This document shows positions 45,361-54,623 of a DNA stretch of 64,000 nt, piece by piece. The position numbers were made by a program, and so were the translations under genes. The stretch spans positions 4,954-68,953 of the forward strand of contig JBQTHL010000048.1 of assembly GCA_052389915.1 (NCBI GenBank), read 5' to 3'. The notes below the pieces were generated by a model, which had not been told where the DNA came from, did no database searches, and worked only from the letters and a program-made list of their open reading frames with translations. Position 1 is the first letter of the stretch. Every line of letters starts with the position of its first letter. The stretch comes from Panacagrimonas sp052389915. GTDB taxonomy: Bacteria; Pseudomonadota; Gammaproteobacteria; Nevskiales; Nevskiaceae.

Positions 45361-47315
45361 GCCGACGGCTCCGCCGCTTCGAGCACCAGCAGGGGCTGCC
45401 GCGGCGACACCTGCTCGCCGACGCCCACGCGCAGCTCGGCCACGCGGCCGGCATGGCCAGCGCGGATCTCGTGAAACATTTTCATCGCCTCCAGGGTAAG
45501 CAACAGCGCGCCCTTTTCGACCGCATCTCCGGCCGCGACGAAGATTTCGGCCACGCGGCCGCTCATCGGCGCGAGCGTGCTGTCGCCGCCCCGCGCCGCC
45601 GACGCCGCCAGGGCGCGCGGCAGCTCGTACACGCCCAGGTGTGCGCCGCACTGCGCGTACCACAGGCCGTCGGCCGACTGGACCATGTGGAAGCGGCGGC
45701 GCAGGCCGTCGATCTCGAACACGTGATCCGGCGCGGCGGACGTGATCGGCAGCAGCCGGATGGTGCCCGCGGCGTCGCCGCTTTGCACCGTGAAGCCGTC
45801 GTTGTCCTGACTCACGGTGAACGCGATGACCTGCGCCGCGCCGGACACCTGCAGCCGCACCGGCCACGCCAGCGCGCCGGTGCTGCGCCAGCCGCCCGCA
45901 TCATCGCTGCGGCTGGCGATCACCGCCACCGCCGCCGCGGTGAGCCGCGCGATCTCGCCCTCGCCTGCCGCGACCGCGCTGCGGGTGTCGAGCCAGCGCG
46001 TGGTGACCGCGCCGTCGCGGAACACCGGGTCGGCGAGCAGCCCGATGAGCTGCGCGCGATTGGTTTTCAGACCCAGCAGTACGGTTTGTTCAAGCGCGAG
46101 CAGCAGCTTGCGCCGCGCCTCCTCGCGGGTCGCGGCGTGGGCGATGAGCTTGGCCAGCATCGGGTCGTAGTCGGCACCGATCTCGCGCCCGGTGCCGATG
46201 CCGGCGTCGCAGCGCGCCAGCGCCGCGTCGGGCGCGCGCCAGCACAGCACGCGGCCGGTCTGCGGCGCGTAGCCAGCGTCCGGGTCCTCGGCGTAGAGGC
46301 GCACCTCGATGGCATGGCCGGACATCCGCAGTTGGTCCTGCCGCAGCGGCAGCGGCTCGCCGGCCGCCACGCGCAGCTGCCATTCCACCAGGTCCAGCCT
46401 GGTCACGGCCTCGGTGACGGGGTGTTCCACCTGCAGCCGCGTGTTCATTTCCAGGAAGTAGAACGACCCGTCGCGGTCCAGCAGCATCTCCACCGTGCCG
46501 GCGCCGACGTAGCCCACCGCCCGCGCCGCAGCCACCGCCATCCGGCCCATGCGTTCGCGCAACTCCGCGTCCACCGCGGGCGACGGCGATTCCTCGATCA
46601 CCTTCTGGTTGCGGCGCTGTGCGGAACAGTCGCGCTCGCCCAGGTGGATGACGTTGCCGTGGGTGTCGCCGAACACCTGCAGTTCGACATGGCGGGCGTG
46701 CTCCACCGCGCGTTCCAGGATCAGCTCGCCGCTGCCGAAGGCCGATTGCGCCTCGCCGCGCGCGGACGCCAGCGCTGCCGGCAGGTCCGCTGCGCACAGC
46801 ACGCGGCGCATGCCGCGCCCGCCGCCGCCGGCCGCGGCCTTGACCATCAGCGGAAACCCGGTGCGCGTGCCCGCCTCGATCAGCACCGCGTCGTCCTGCG
46901 AGCCCTCGTCGTAGCCCGGTACGCAGGGCACGCCGGCGGCGGCCACGCGGCGGCGCGCGGCGCGCTTGTTGCCCATCGCCTCGATCGCCTCGGGCGTGGG
47001 CCCGATGAACACCAGGCCGGCGGTGGCGCAGGCACGCGCGAAAGCCGCGTTCTCGGACAAAAAGCCGTAGCCGGGGTGCACCGCGTCGGCGCCGCCGAGC
47101 CGCGCGGCGTCGATCAGCGCATTGATGTTGAGGTAACTGGCCGAGGGCGCGGCGGCGCCGATGCACACCGCGAGGTCGGCCGCCTCCACATGCAGCGCGC
47201 CGCGATCAGCCTCGCTGTAAACGGCCACCGTGCGGTAGCCCAGGCGCCGCGCGCTGCGCGCGATGCGGCAGGCGATCTCCCCGCGGTTGGCGATGAGGAC
47301 TGTGGAGAAGGCCAT
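45357..47315 (-). CDS. Acyl-CoA carboxylase, biotin carboxylase/biotin carrier (alpha) subunit
   Basis: A 652-residue alpha subunit. Biotin carboxylase motifs are LIANRGEIACRIARSARRLG, KAAAGGGGRGMR (ATP loop), HGNVIHLGERDCSAQRRNQK, and FLEMNTRLQVEHPVTE. The C-terminal carrier domain has the biotinylation motif LTLEAMKMFHEI. It charges biotin with carboxyl for a carboxyltransferase partner, most likely one of those at 53006, 54624 or 23289. Adjacent AtuA and hydratase genes suggest geranyl-CoA carboxylase (AtuF-like), but this is not proven. The ATG at 47315 follows GAGG and the preceding hydratase stop by 4 bases. The frame is intact, in contrast to the second alpha gene at 50963. Confidence 0.87.
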   Translation of the reverse strand: MAFSTVLIANRGEIACRIARSARRLGYRTVAVYSEADRGALHVEAADLAVCIGAAAPSASYLNINALIDAARLGGADAVHPGYGFLSENAAFARACATAGLVFIGPTPEAIEAMGNKRAARRRVAAAGVPCVPGYDEGSQDDAVLIEAGTRTGFPLMVKAAAGGGGRGMRRVLCAADLPAALASARGEAQSAFGSGELILERAVEHARHVELQVFGDTHGNVIHLGERDCSAQRRNQKVIEESPSPAVDAELRERMGRMAVAAARAVGYVGAGTVEMLLDRDGSFYFLEMNTRLQVEHPVTEAVTRLDLVEWQLRVAAGEPLPLRQDQLRMSGHAIEVRLYAEDPDAGYAPQTGRVLCWRAPDAALARCDAGIGTGREIGADYDPMLAKLIAHAATREEARRKLLLALEQTVLLGLKTNRAQLIGLLADPVFRDGAVTTRWLDTRSAVAAGEGEIARLTAAAVAVIASRSDDAGGWRSTGALAWPVRLQVSGAAQVIAFTVSQDNDGFTVQSGDAAGTIRLLPITSAAPDHVFEIDGLRRRFHMVQSADGLWYAQCGAHLGVYELPRALAASAARGGDSTLAPMSGRVAEIFVAAGDAVEKGALLLTLEAMKMFHEIRAGHAGRVAELRVGVGEQVSPRQPLLVLEAAEPSA

Positions 47316-47319
47316 GGCC

Positions 47320-48138
47320 TCAATCCACGAGGCTCGGCCAGCGCGGCTTGCGCTTCTCGAGAAACGCCTGCTGCCCTTCGATGCCCTCGGGGCCGCGGTT
47401 GAGTTCACCGAAGCGGCGGCCGGCGTATTCGATCAGGGCATCCAGCGGGATCTCGCCGACGCGGTTCATGATCGCCTTGGTCGCGGCGCAGGCCAGCGGG
47501 CCGCAGGCGTCGATGTCATCGAGCAGGCGCGCGAGCTTCTGGTCCAGCTCCGCCGCGCTCTGCGCCACGTCGTGCGCCACGCCCAGGTGCAGCGCTTCCT
47601 CGCCGTTGAGGCGGCGGCCGGTCAGGCCGAGGTAGCGTGCGTTGGACAGGCCCACGCGGCGCACCACGTGCGGCGCGATCTGCGCCGGGGCCACACCGAT
47701 GCGCGTCTCGGACATGCCGATCTGCACGTCGTGCATGACCAGGCAGATGTCGAAGGTGCAGGCGAAGCCGAAACCGCCGCCGAGCGCATAGCCCTCGACC
47801 ACGCACACGGTGGTCTGCGGCAGGTTGGCCAGGCGCAGGAACATGCGCCCGGCGCGGAGGTTGCGCTCCATGGCGATATCCACACCGGGGCGCGAGGCTG
47901 TGGTCTGCTGGCGGCGTTCGCGGATGTCGCCGCCGGCGCAGAAGTGCCCGCCGGCGCCGCGGAAGATCACCGTGCGCACGCCGGGGTCGTCCTCCAGGCG
48001 CGTGATGAGCTGTTCGAGTTCCAGCAGCATCGTGTCGTTCAGCGCATTGCGGCGCTCTGGACGGTTGAAGGTGACGTGCAGACGCCCGCGGTCCTGTTGC
48101 AGCAGTAGCGTCGGGGCTTCAGTCTCGGGGCTCGACAT
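47320..48138 (-). CDS. Enoyl-CoA hydratase/isomerase family protein
   Basis: A 272-residue crotonase-fold protein. The oxyanion-hole blocks are VIFRGAGGHFCAGGDIRER and VEGYALGGGFGFACTFDICLV. The catalytic region reads MSETRIGVAPAQIAPHVVRRVG, with Glu in the expected first position. The ending (EGQQAFLEKRKPRW) is a common form in this family. Between an alpha subunit and a CoA synthetase in an AtuA-type cluster, the best guess is isohexenylglutaconyl-CoA hydratase (AtuE-like), with methylglutaconyl-CoA hydratase as the alternative. It is 20 bases downstream of the synthetase gene at 48158. Confidence 0.85.
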   Translation of the reverse strand: MSSPETEAPTLLLQQDRGRLHVTFNRPERRNALNDTMLLELEQLITRLEDDPGVRTVIFRGAGGHFCAGGDIRERRQQTTASRPGVDIAMERNLRAGRMFLRLANLPQTTVCVVEGYALGGGFGFACTFDICLVMHDVQIGMSETRIGVAPAQIAPHVVRRVGLSNARYLGLTGRRLNGEEALHLGVAHDVAQSAAELDQKLARLLDDIDACGPLACAATKAIMNRVGEIPLDALIEYAGRRFGELNRGPEGIEGQQAFLEKRKPRWPSLVD

Positions 48139-48157
48139 GTTCAGGGATTCCGGGTTT

Positions 48158-50119
48158 TCAGGAAGCGAAGCGGCGGCGCAGGTCGTCGACGGTGTGCGGG
48201 TTGACCAGAGCGGAGAGGTCGCCCGGGTCGCCGTCCTGGTACACCGCGCGCACCACGCGGCGCATGACCTTGAGATTGCGCGTCTTGGGCAGCTCGTCGG
48301 CGAACACCACCGCGCGGGGTCGATAAGACGTGCCCATGCCGTCCACCACGGCCTTCGACAGGCGCTGGCGCAGGGCCTCGTCGGCGTTCACGCCCGGCAT
48401 CGGCACGCACACGCAGACCAGGGCCGAGCCCTTGGATTTGTCGGGCACGCCGATCACCGCCACTTCCGACACCGTGCCGGTGGCGGTGAGCAGGTTTTCG
48501 ATCTCGGTGGGCCCGGTGCGCTTGCCGGAGACCTTGATGGTGTCGTCGGAGCGGCCGAGTACGTAGTACATGCCGTCGGCGTCGCGGCGCACGAAGTCGC
48601 CGTGCACCCACAACCCGGGCATCGGGTTCCAGTAGCTGTCGAGGTAGCGCGCGTCGTCCTTCCACAGGCTCTTGGTCATGCCGATGTTGGCGCGGCGCAG
48701 CACCAGTTCGCCCACCACGCCGTCCGGCACCGGCCGGCCGGATTCGTCGACGATGGCCAGGTTCACGCTCAACGCCGGACCGGCGAAGGAACTCGGCCGC
48801 TGCGGGTGGTGCAGCGTGGACACCAGGTTGCAGCCGCCCACCTCGGTGCCGCCGACGATGTTGAGGATGGGCAGCCTGCCCTTGCCGACGTGGCGGAAGA
48901 ACCACTGCCAGGGCGCGGCGGTCCAGGCCTCGCCGCCCGAATGCAGCAGGCGCAGGCTGGACAGGTCGTAGCGCTCCACCTCCTCGTCGCCGTAGCGCAT
49001 GAGGTTGCGGATCAGCGTGGGCGCGACACCCAGGTAGGTGACCTTGTGGTCCTGCACCAAGCGCCAGAAGCGGCCGGTGTCGGGGTAGTCAGGCGTGCCC
49101 TCGGCGACCAGCAGGCTGCCACCGAAGTAGCCCGGGATGCAGGCGCACATGGCACCTACCATCCAGCCCATGTCGCTGAGAAAAAAGTAGCGGTCGCTGC
49201 TACGAAAGTCGCAGCAGATGTGCATGTCGCGCGTGACCATGGAGCCCAGGAAGCTCACGTGTGTCCACACGCAGCCCTTGGGCTTGCCGGTGGTGCCGCT
49301 GGTGTAGAGCAGCACGGCGGCGTCGGACGCGTCCATGGGCTCGGTGGCCAGCACCGGCGATTGCCCGGACAGGCATTCATCCCACCAGCGGTCGCGGCCG
49401 GCCTGCATCGGCGTGTCCAGCCGCTCGCCCAAGCGGCGCACCACGATCACCGACTGCACCCTGGGCACCTCGCGCAGGGCCTCGTCCAGCACCGGCTTCA
49501 TCGCGCCGACCTGCCCGCGCCGCCAGGTGCCGTCCGCGGTGATCACGGCGCGCGCGCCGCCGTCGTTGAGCCGCGTGATGATGGGCTGCGGACCAAAGCC
49601 CGAGAACAGCGGCATGACGATGGCGCCGATCTTGAGGATGGCGAAGAAGGCGACGAAGGTCTCCGGGATGTTGGGCATGTAGATGCCCACCACGTCGCCC
49701 TTGCCGATGCCCTGCGCGCGCAGCGCGCCGGAGAGCCGGCTCACCTCGGCGTCGAATTCTCTGTAGCTCAGCGAGCGTTGTTCCTCGGGCTGCTCGCCTT
49801 CCCACACTAGGTAGGGACGGTCCCAGGCCGGCGTGCCCCGGTGGCGGTCGATGCAGTTGAGCACCATGTTTGTCGTGGCGCCCACGCACCAGCGCGCCCA
49901 GGGCTCGCCACGCGAGGTGTCGAGCATCTGCGTGGGCGGCCTGTAGTAGCGGAAATCGCAGAACGCGAACACCTGCTCCATCAGCCAGCCCGGATCGGCG
50001 TCGGCGCGCGCGCGCAACGATTCGTAGTTTGGCTCGCCCACCTTCCTCAGGAAGGCGGTGAGCACGCTGTTCTCGATCAGCTCGGGCGTGGGAGTCCAGT
50101 CGAAGGGCGGGATGCTCAT
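48158..50119 (-). CDS. Acetyl-CoA-synthetase-like AMP-forming ligase
   Basis: A 653-residue adenylate-forming enzyme with an extra N-terminal domain of the ACAS type (WLMEQVFAFCDFRYYRPP). Motifs include LLYTSGTTGKPKGCVWTH, DRYFFLSDMGWMVG, NIVGGTEVGGCN and the C-terminal LPKTRNLKVMRR with the catalytic Lys. The size and domain order match acetyl- or acetoacetyl-CoA synthetases and their relatives rather than the short ligase at 41940. The substrate may be acetoacetate, an end product of the geranyl or leucine pathway, but this is a guess. An ATG at 50119 and a GTG one codon earlier are both possible starts. It lies 10 bases from the hydratase gene at 50130. Confidence 0.83.
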   Translation of the reverse strand: MSIPPFDWTPTPELIENSVLTAFLRKVGEPNYESLRARADADPGWLMEQVFAFCDFRYYRPPTQMLDTSRGEPWARWCVGATTNMVLNCIDRHRGTPAWDRPYLVWEGEQPEEQRSLSYREFDAEVSRLSGALRAQGIGKGDVVGIYMPNIPETFVAFFAILKIGAIVMPLFSGFGPQPIITRLNDGGARAVITADGTWRRGQVGAMKPVLDEALREVPRVQSVIVVRRLGERLDTPMQAGRDRWWDECLSGQSPVLATEPMDASDAAVLLYTSGTTGKPKGCVWTHVSFLGSMVTRDMHICCDFRSSDRYFFLSDMGWMVGAMCACIPGYFGGSLLVAEGTPDYPDTGRFWRLVQDHKVTYLGVAPTLIRNLMRYGDEEVERYDLSSLRLLHSGGEAWTAAPWQWFFRHVGKGRLPILNIVGGTEVGGCNLVSTLHHPQRPSSFAGPALSVNLAIVDESGRPVPDGVVGELVLRRANIGMTKSLWKDDARYLDSYWNPMPGLWVHGDFVRRDADGMYYVLGRSDDTIKVSGKRTGPTEIENLLTATGTVSEVAVIGVPDKSKGSALVCVCVPMPGVNADEALRQRLSKAVVDGMGTSYRPRAVVFADELPKTRNLKVMRRVVRAVYQDGDPGDLSALVNPHTVDDLRRRFAS

Positions 50120-50129
50120 CACCGGGGTC

Positions 50130-50936
50130 TCAGTTGCGGGGTTCGTGGCGGCGGTGCCAGCTCGGCTTGCGCTTCTCGAAGAAGCTCTGCATGCCCTCCT
50201 TGGCCTCGGCGGTTTCCCAGAAATCGGCGAGTCGGTCCACGGTGTAGATCAGGTTGTCGGCCTCGTCGTGGCGCAGCACGTACTGCGTGAGGCGCTTGGT
50301 CATGGCCACCGCGCCCGGCGCGCAGGACAGCGCCAGGTCCAGCTCGGCGTCGATGGCGGCGTCGAGCTGTGCGGCGCTCACCACTTCGTGCACCAGGCCC
50401 AGGCGCTGCGCCTCAGCCGCCGTCATGGGCTTGGCATTGAGCATCACGCGGCGCACCTGGCTCGGCCCGAGCTTGGCGGCGACATACGGCGAGATCGTGG
50501 CCGGCACCAGGCCCAGGCGCACCTCGGTGAGCGCGAAGCGCGCGCTGTCCACCGCCACTGTTACGTCGCAGACCGAGATCATGCCCACGCCACCACCGTA
50601 GGCCGGGCCGTTGATGCGGCCGATGACCAGACGCGGAAAGCTGTCGAGCCGCGCCAGGATGTCGGCGAGCGGGCGGCCGTTTCGGATGCGCTCGGCGCGC
50701 GGCAGGTCGCGCTGGCTCTGCTGCCAGCGGAAGTCGCCGCCCGCGCAGAAGCTGTCGCCCGCGCCGGAGAGCACCAGCACGCGCGCGGCCGGGTCGGCCT
50801 CGATGCGGTCGAGCGCGTCCGACAGCTCGGCGAACATGGTCGGGTTGAGCGCGTTGTGCACCTCCGGGCGCGCCAGGGTCAGGCGCGCGACACCGGCGGC
50901 GTCCACGGCGAGTTTGATCGTTTCGTAGGTTTTCAT
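50130..50936 (-). CDS. Enoyl-CoA hydratase (methylglutaconyl-CoA hydratase-like)
   Basis: A 268-residue crotonase-fold protein. Motifs are VLVLSGAGDSFCAGGDFRW and INGPAYGGGVGMISVCDVTVA, with ALTEVRLGLVPATISPYV as the catalytic block. The ALTEVRLGLVPATISPYV form is typical of LiuC-like methylglutaconyl-CoA hydratases. The ATG at 50936 gives the family start MKTYETIKLAV; the open frame continues upstream only because it runs through the broken carboxylase gene. It is 26 bases downstream of that gene, as in liu operons. Confidence 0.85.
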   Translation of the reverse strand: MKTYETIKLAVDAAGVARLTLARPEVHNALNPTMFAELSDALDRIEADPAARVLVLSGAGDSFCAGGDFRWQQSQRDLPRAERIRNGRPLADILARLDSFPRLVIGRINGPAYGGGVGMISVCDVTVAVDSARFALTEVRLGLVPATISPYVAAKLGPSQVRRVMLNAKPMTAAEAQRLGLVHEVVSAAQLDAAIDAELDLALSCAPGAVAMTKRLTQYVLRHDEADNLIYTVDRLADFWETAEAKEGMQSFFEKRKPSWHRRHEPRN

Positions 50937-50962
50937 GGGTTTTCGTTGGAAGGGTCGAGGTG

Positions 50963-52949
50963 TTACGCGGCCTTGCCGATGCGCACCACCACCGCGTTGC
51001 GCTCCACGGTCTGGCCGGCCTCGCAGTGGGTGGACTCGACCACGCCGTCGGCCTCGGCGCAGATCCGCATTTCCATCTTCATGGATTCGAGCACGGCCAC
51101 GACGTCGCCGGCCTTCACCGCGTCGCCGCTCTTCACGTTGACCTTGAGGATCATGCCCATCATGGGCGCGCGCAGTTCGCCGCTGGCCTCGGTGCTGGCG
51201 CTGATGTAGCTCAGGTACGGCAGGGCCTCGAAGCTGTGCGTGCCGGCATCGTCCTGCACGTGCACCGTGGCGCCGTCCAGCACCACGCGCACGGTGAAGC
51301 GCCGCGCGCCAAGGATGGCGAGGTGGCGGCCGTCGCCCAGAGCGCGCACGTTCAGCTCCAGCGTCTGGTTGTCCACCGCCAGCCGCAGCGTGCCGTCGGC
51401 GGAGAGCGGCGCGAAGCGGATCGCCGCCGCGCCCTCCGCGCCATGCAGGTGCAGCGCGGGAATCGGCGCCAGGCCATCGCCGTCGTCGGCCATCTGCCAG
51501 CCGGTGAGCGCGCGCGCCGACCACACGCCGGCCAGCGCCTCCGCGCGCTGTTGCATCAGCCAGGCATAGGCGGCCACCGCCAGCGCGTCCTGGCGCTGCG
51601 CATCGGCGCCGAGGTTCCAGCCGGCGATGCGCTCGTCGATCAGCCGTGTGTGGAAACTGGCGTCGCGCGTCTCGGGCAGCGACAGCAGCTTCTTGAGGAA
51701 GTCGCGGTTGGTGACCACGCCGAACACGCTCATCTCGTCCAGCGCCAGCGCCATGCGGTCCATGGCCTGGCCGCGCGTGGGCGCGTGCGTGATGAGCTTG
51801 GCGATCATCGGGTCGTACCAGGGCGTGACCTCGCTGCCGCTGTCGACACCGGCCTCCACGCGCACCCCGCGCTCGGGAAAGCGCACGTAGGCCAGCCGGC
51901 CGGTGGAGGGCAGGAAGTTGGCGGCGGCGTCCTCGGCGCAGATGCGCGTCTCCACCGCGTGGCCGCGCAGCTGCACCTGCGCCTGTTCCAGCGCCAGGCC
52001 CTCGCCGGAGGCGATGCGCAGCATCAGCTCCACCACGTCCAGGCCGGTGACTTCCTCGGTCACCGGGTGTTCCACCTGCAGGCGCGGGTTCACCTCCAGG
52101 AAGTAGTAGCGATCGCCCTGCACGATGAATTCCACAGTGCCGACGTTGCGGTACTTGAGCCGCTGGCCCAGGCGTACCGCGTCGGCGAGCAGCCGCTCGC
52201 GCACGCCGGGCGCCAGCGGCGCGGCGGGCGCTTCCTCGATCAATTTCTGGTCGCTGCAGCGTGCATTCGCGCTCGAACAGGTGCAGCACTTTGCCCTGCC
52301 CATCGCCCACGATCTGCACCTCGATGTGGCGCGCGTGCTCGATCATCTGCTCGACGATCAGCGCCGGCGAGCCGAAGGAGTTCTTCGCCTCGCGCATGGC
52401 CGACTCGATCTCCGCCGCGAGGCCGTCGAGCGTGCGCAGCGCGCGCATCCCTTTGCCGCCGCCGCCGGCAGCGGCCTTGAGCATCACCGGCAGGGCCAGG
52501 CCGCGCACGGTCTGCTCGATGCGCGCGGCGTCCTCGCTGGCGCCCTCGCTGCCCGGCACCACCGTCACGCCGGCGGCGATCGCCTCGCTCTTGGCCAGGG
52601 CCTTGTCACCGAGCCGGTCGATGACCTCGGGCGTGGGACCGATAAATGCGAGACCCGCCGCCTCGACGGCGCGCGCGAACGCGGCGTTCTCGGCGAGAAA
52701 GCCGAAGCCCGGATGGATCGCCTGCGCGCCCACGCTCTTCGCCGCCTCGATCACGCGCTCGATGCGCAGGTAGCTCTCAGCCGCGGGCGCACCGCCGATC
52801 TCCACGCTCTGGCCGATCTCGCGCACGTGCAGGCTGTCGCGATCGGCGGTTGAATGGACGCCGGCCACCGCCACGCCCAGGCGGCGGCAGGTCCGGGCGA
52901 TGCGGCAGGCGATCTCGCCGCGGTTGGCAATCAGGATCTTCTTGAACAT
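50963..52949 (-). pseudogene. Acyl-CoA carboxylase alpha subunit with a frameshift
   Basis: The gene starts MFKKILIANRGEIACRIAR and reads through a normal biotin carboxylase domain to FERECTLQR, then shifts frame at about 52252. In the second frame, homology resumes at SDQKLIEEAPAAPLA and continues to a normal carrier domain with the biotin motif ESMKMEMR. The span is 1987 bases, not a multiple of three; adding 5 bases makes it 664 codons. Inserting a second CAGCG next to the existing one restores LQRSDQKLIEE, which aligns with the intact paralogue at 45357 (QRRNQKVIEE). I infer loss of one copy of a 5 bp tandem repeat by slippage, or an assembly error. If real, the carboxylase encoded here lacks activity. 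Confidence 0.85.
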
Positions 52950-53005
52950 ACGGGCTCGGGAACGGAGTCGAATTTCGGGAGTGACAAGCACGCGCGGCGC
53001 GCGCC

Positions 53006-54613
53006 TCACATGCGGAACACGCCCATGCGCGTGGGAATGGCCTTGGTGCGGCCGGCCAGGTCCAGCAGCAGGGCCATCACCTCGCGCGTCTCGCCGGGCT
53101 CGATGACCATGTCGCACCAGAGATGGCGCGCGAAGTTGTAGGGGCTGGAGAACTCAGTGAAGTCCTTGCGCACCGGCGCCTGGAAGGCTTCGCGCTCGGC
53201 CTTGGTCCAGCTCGTGCCCTCGCGCTTGTGGATGGTTTCGCGCACCATGGTCAGCGTGGTCACGGCCTGCTCGGGGCCCATCAGCGCCGAGTGCCCGGTG
53301 GGCCACATCATCATGCAGTGCGGGTCGAAGCCGCGGCCGCACATGGCGAGGTATGCGGCGGCGTAGGAGCCGCCGGTGATCAGCGTGTACTTGGGCACGT
53401 TGGCCGAGGCCATCGCGGTCATGAACTTGGCGCCGTGCTTGGCGATGCCGCCGCGCTCGGCCGCGGTGCCGACCATGAACCCCGGCGTGTCGACGATGAA
53501 CCACAGCGGGATGTCGCGCTTGCAGCACATCTCCATGAAATGCGCGCCCTTGACCGCGCTCTCCGAGAACATCACGCCGTTGCTCGCCAGGATGCCGACC
53601 GGGTAGCCGTGCACGTGGGCGAAGCCGCAGATCAGGGTGTCGCCGAACAGCGGCTTGAATTCCTGCAGCTCGCTGCCGTCGGTGAGGCGCGCAATGATCT
53701 CTCGCGTGTTGTTGGGGATGCGCCGGTCGGCATGGAACAGGCCGTAGATCTCCTCCGAGCGGTACTTCGGCGCGCGCGGCGCGGCCAGCTCCCAGCGCAG
53801 TGCCGGGCGCGGCTCCAGGCGCGCCACGATGTCCCGCGTGATGGCGAGCGCGTGGCTGTCGTTCTCCGCCATGTGGTCAGTCACGCCGCTAACCGTGGTG
53901 TGCATCAGCGCGCCGCCGAGCGATTCGATGTCGCTGACTTCCCTGGTCGCGGCGTACACGAGCTGCGGGCTGCCCAGGAACATCGCGCCCTGGTTGCGCA
54001 CGATCACCACCTCGTCGCACAGCGCCGGGATGTACGCGCCGCCAGCCGTGGACGGCCCGTGCACGATGGCGATCTGCGCGATGCCCTCGGCAGACATGCG
54101 CACCTGGTTGTACATGATGGAGCCGGCCTGGCCCTCGTCCGGGAAGATGTTGGCGAGATCGGGCAAAAAGCCGCCGCCGGACTGGACCATGGTGATGCAC
54201 GGCAGGCGGTGGCGCCACGCGAACTGCTGCGCGCGCGTGTGGCGCTTGGTGGTCATGCCGAACATCGTGCCGCCCTTCACCGTGGCGTCGTTGACGATGA
54301 GCATGCAGGCGCGGCCGTGCACCATGCCCACGCCGGTGATGATGGTCGCGCCGGGCGGCACGCCCTCGTACAGGTCGGCGCCGGCGAGCTGTCCGAATTC
54401 CAGGAACGGCGAGCCGGGGTCGAGCAGCGCGGTGATGCGCTGGCGCGGCAGCATCTGCCCGCGGCTCTGGTGCAGCTTGCGCGCCTTTTCGTTGCCGCCG
54501 ACCACCGCCTCGGCTCGGCGGCGGCGCAGGTCGTCGATGAGGGCGAGGTAGGCCGCGCGGTTGGTCGCGAACTCCTCGGTCTGGGTCGAAACGTGAGAAG
54601 TGAAGATGCTCAT
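53006..54613 (-). CDS. Acyl-CoA carboxylase, carboxyltransferase (beta) subunit, copy A
   Basis: A 535-residue carboxyltransferase. Blocks are GQMLPRQRITALLDPG, MLIVNDATVKGGTMFG, VHGPSTAGGAYIPALCDE, VGILASNGVMFSESAVKG and GGSYAAAYLAMCGRGFDPHC. It uses carboxybiotin to carboxylate an acyl-CoA. It is a tandem paralogue of copy B at 54624, with 10 bases between; the two align along the whole length. The alpha subunit gene following it is frameshifted, so this copy must pair with the alpha at 45357 to function. Substrate range is not evident. Confidence 0.86.
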   Translation of the reverse strand: MSIFTSHVSTQTEEFATNRAAYLALIDDLRRRRAEAVVGGNEKARKLHQSRGQMLPRQRITALLDPGSPFLEFGQLAGADLYEGVPPGATIITGVGMVHGRACMLIVNDATVKGGTMFGMTTKRHTRAQQFAWRHRLPCITMVQSGGGFLPDLANIFPDEGQAGSIMYNQVRMSAEGIAQIAIVHGPSTAGGAYIPALCDEVVIVRNQGAMFLGSPQLVYAATREVSDIESLGGALMHTTVSGVTDHMAENDSHALAITRDIVARLEPRPALRWELAAPRAPKYRSEEIYGLFHADRRIPNNTREIIARLTDGSELQEFKPLFGDTLICGFAHVHGYPVGILASNGVMFSESAVKGAHFMEMCCKRDIPLWFIVDTPGFMVGTAAERGGIAKHGAKFMTAMASANVPKYTLITGGSYAAAYLAMCGRGFDPHCMMMWPTGHSALMGPEQAVTTLTMVRETIHKREGTSWTKAEREAFQAPVRKDFTEFSSPYNFARHLWCDMVIEPGETREVMALLLDLAGRTKAIPTRMGVFRM

Positions 54614-54623
54614 GGCCGTGGGC

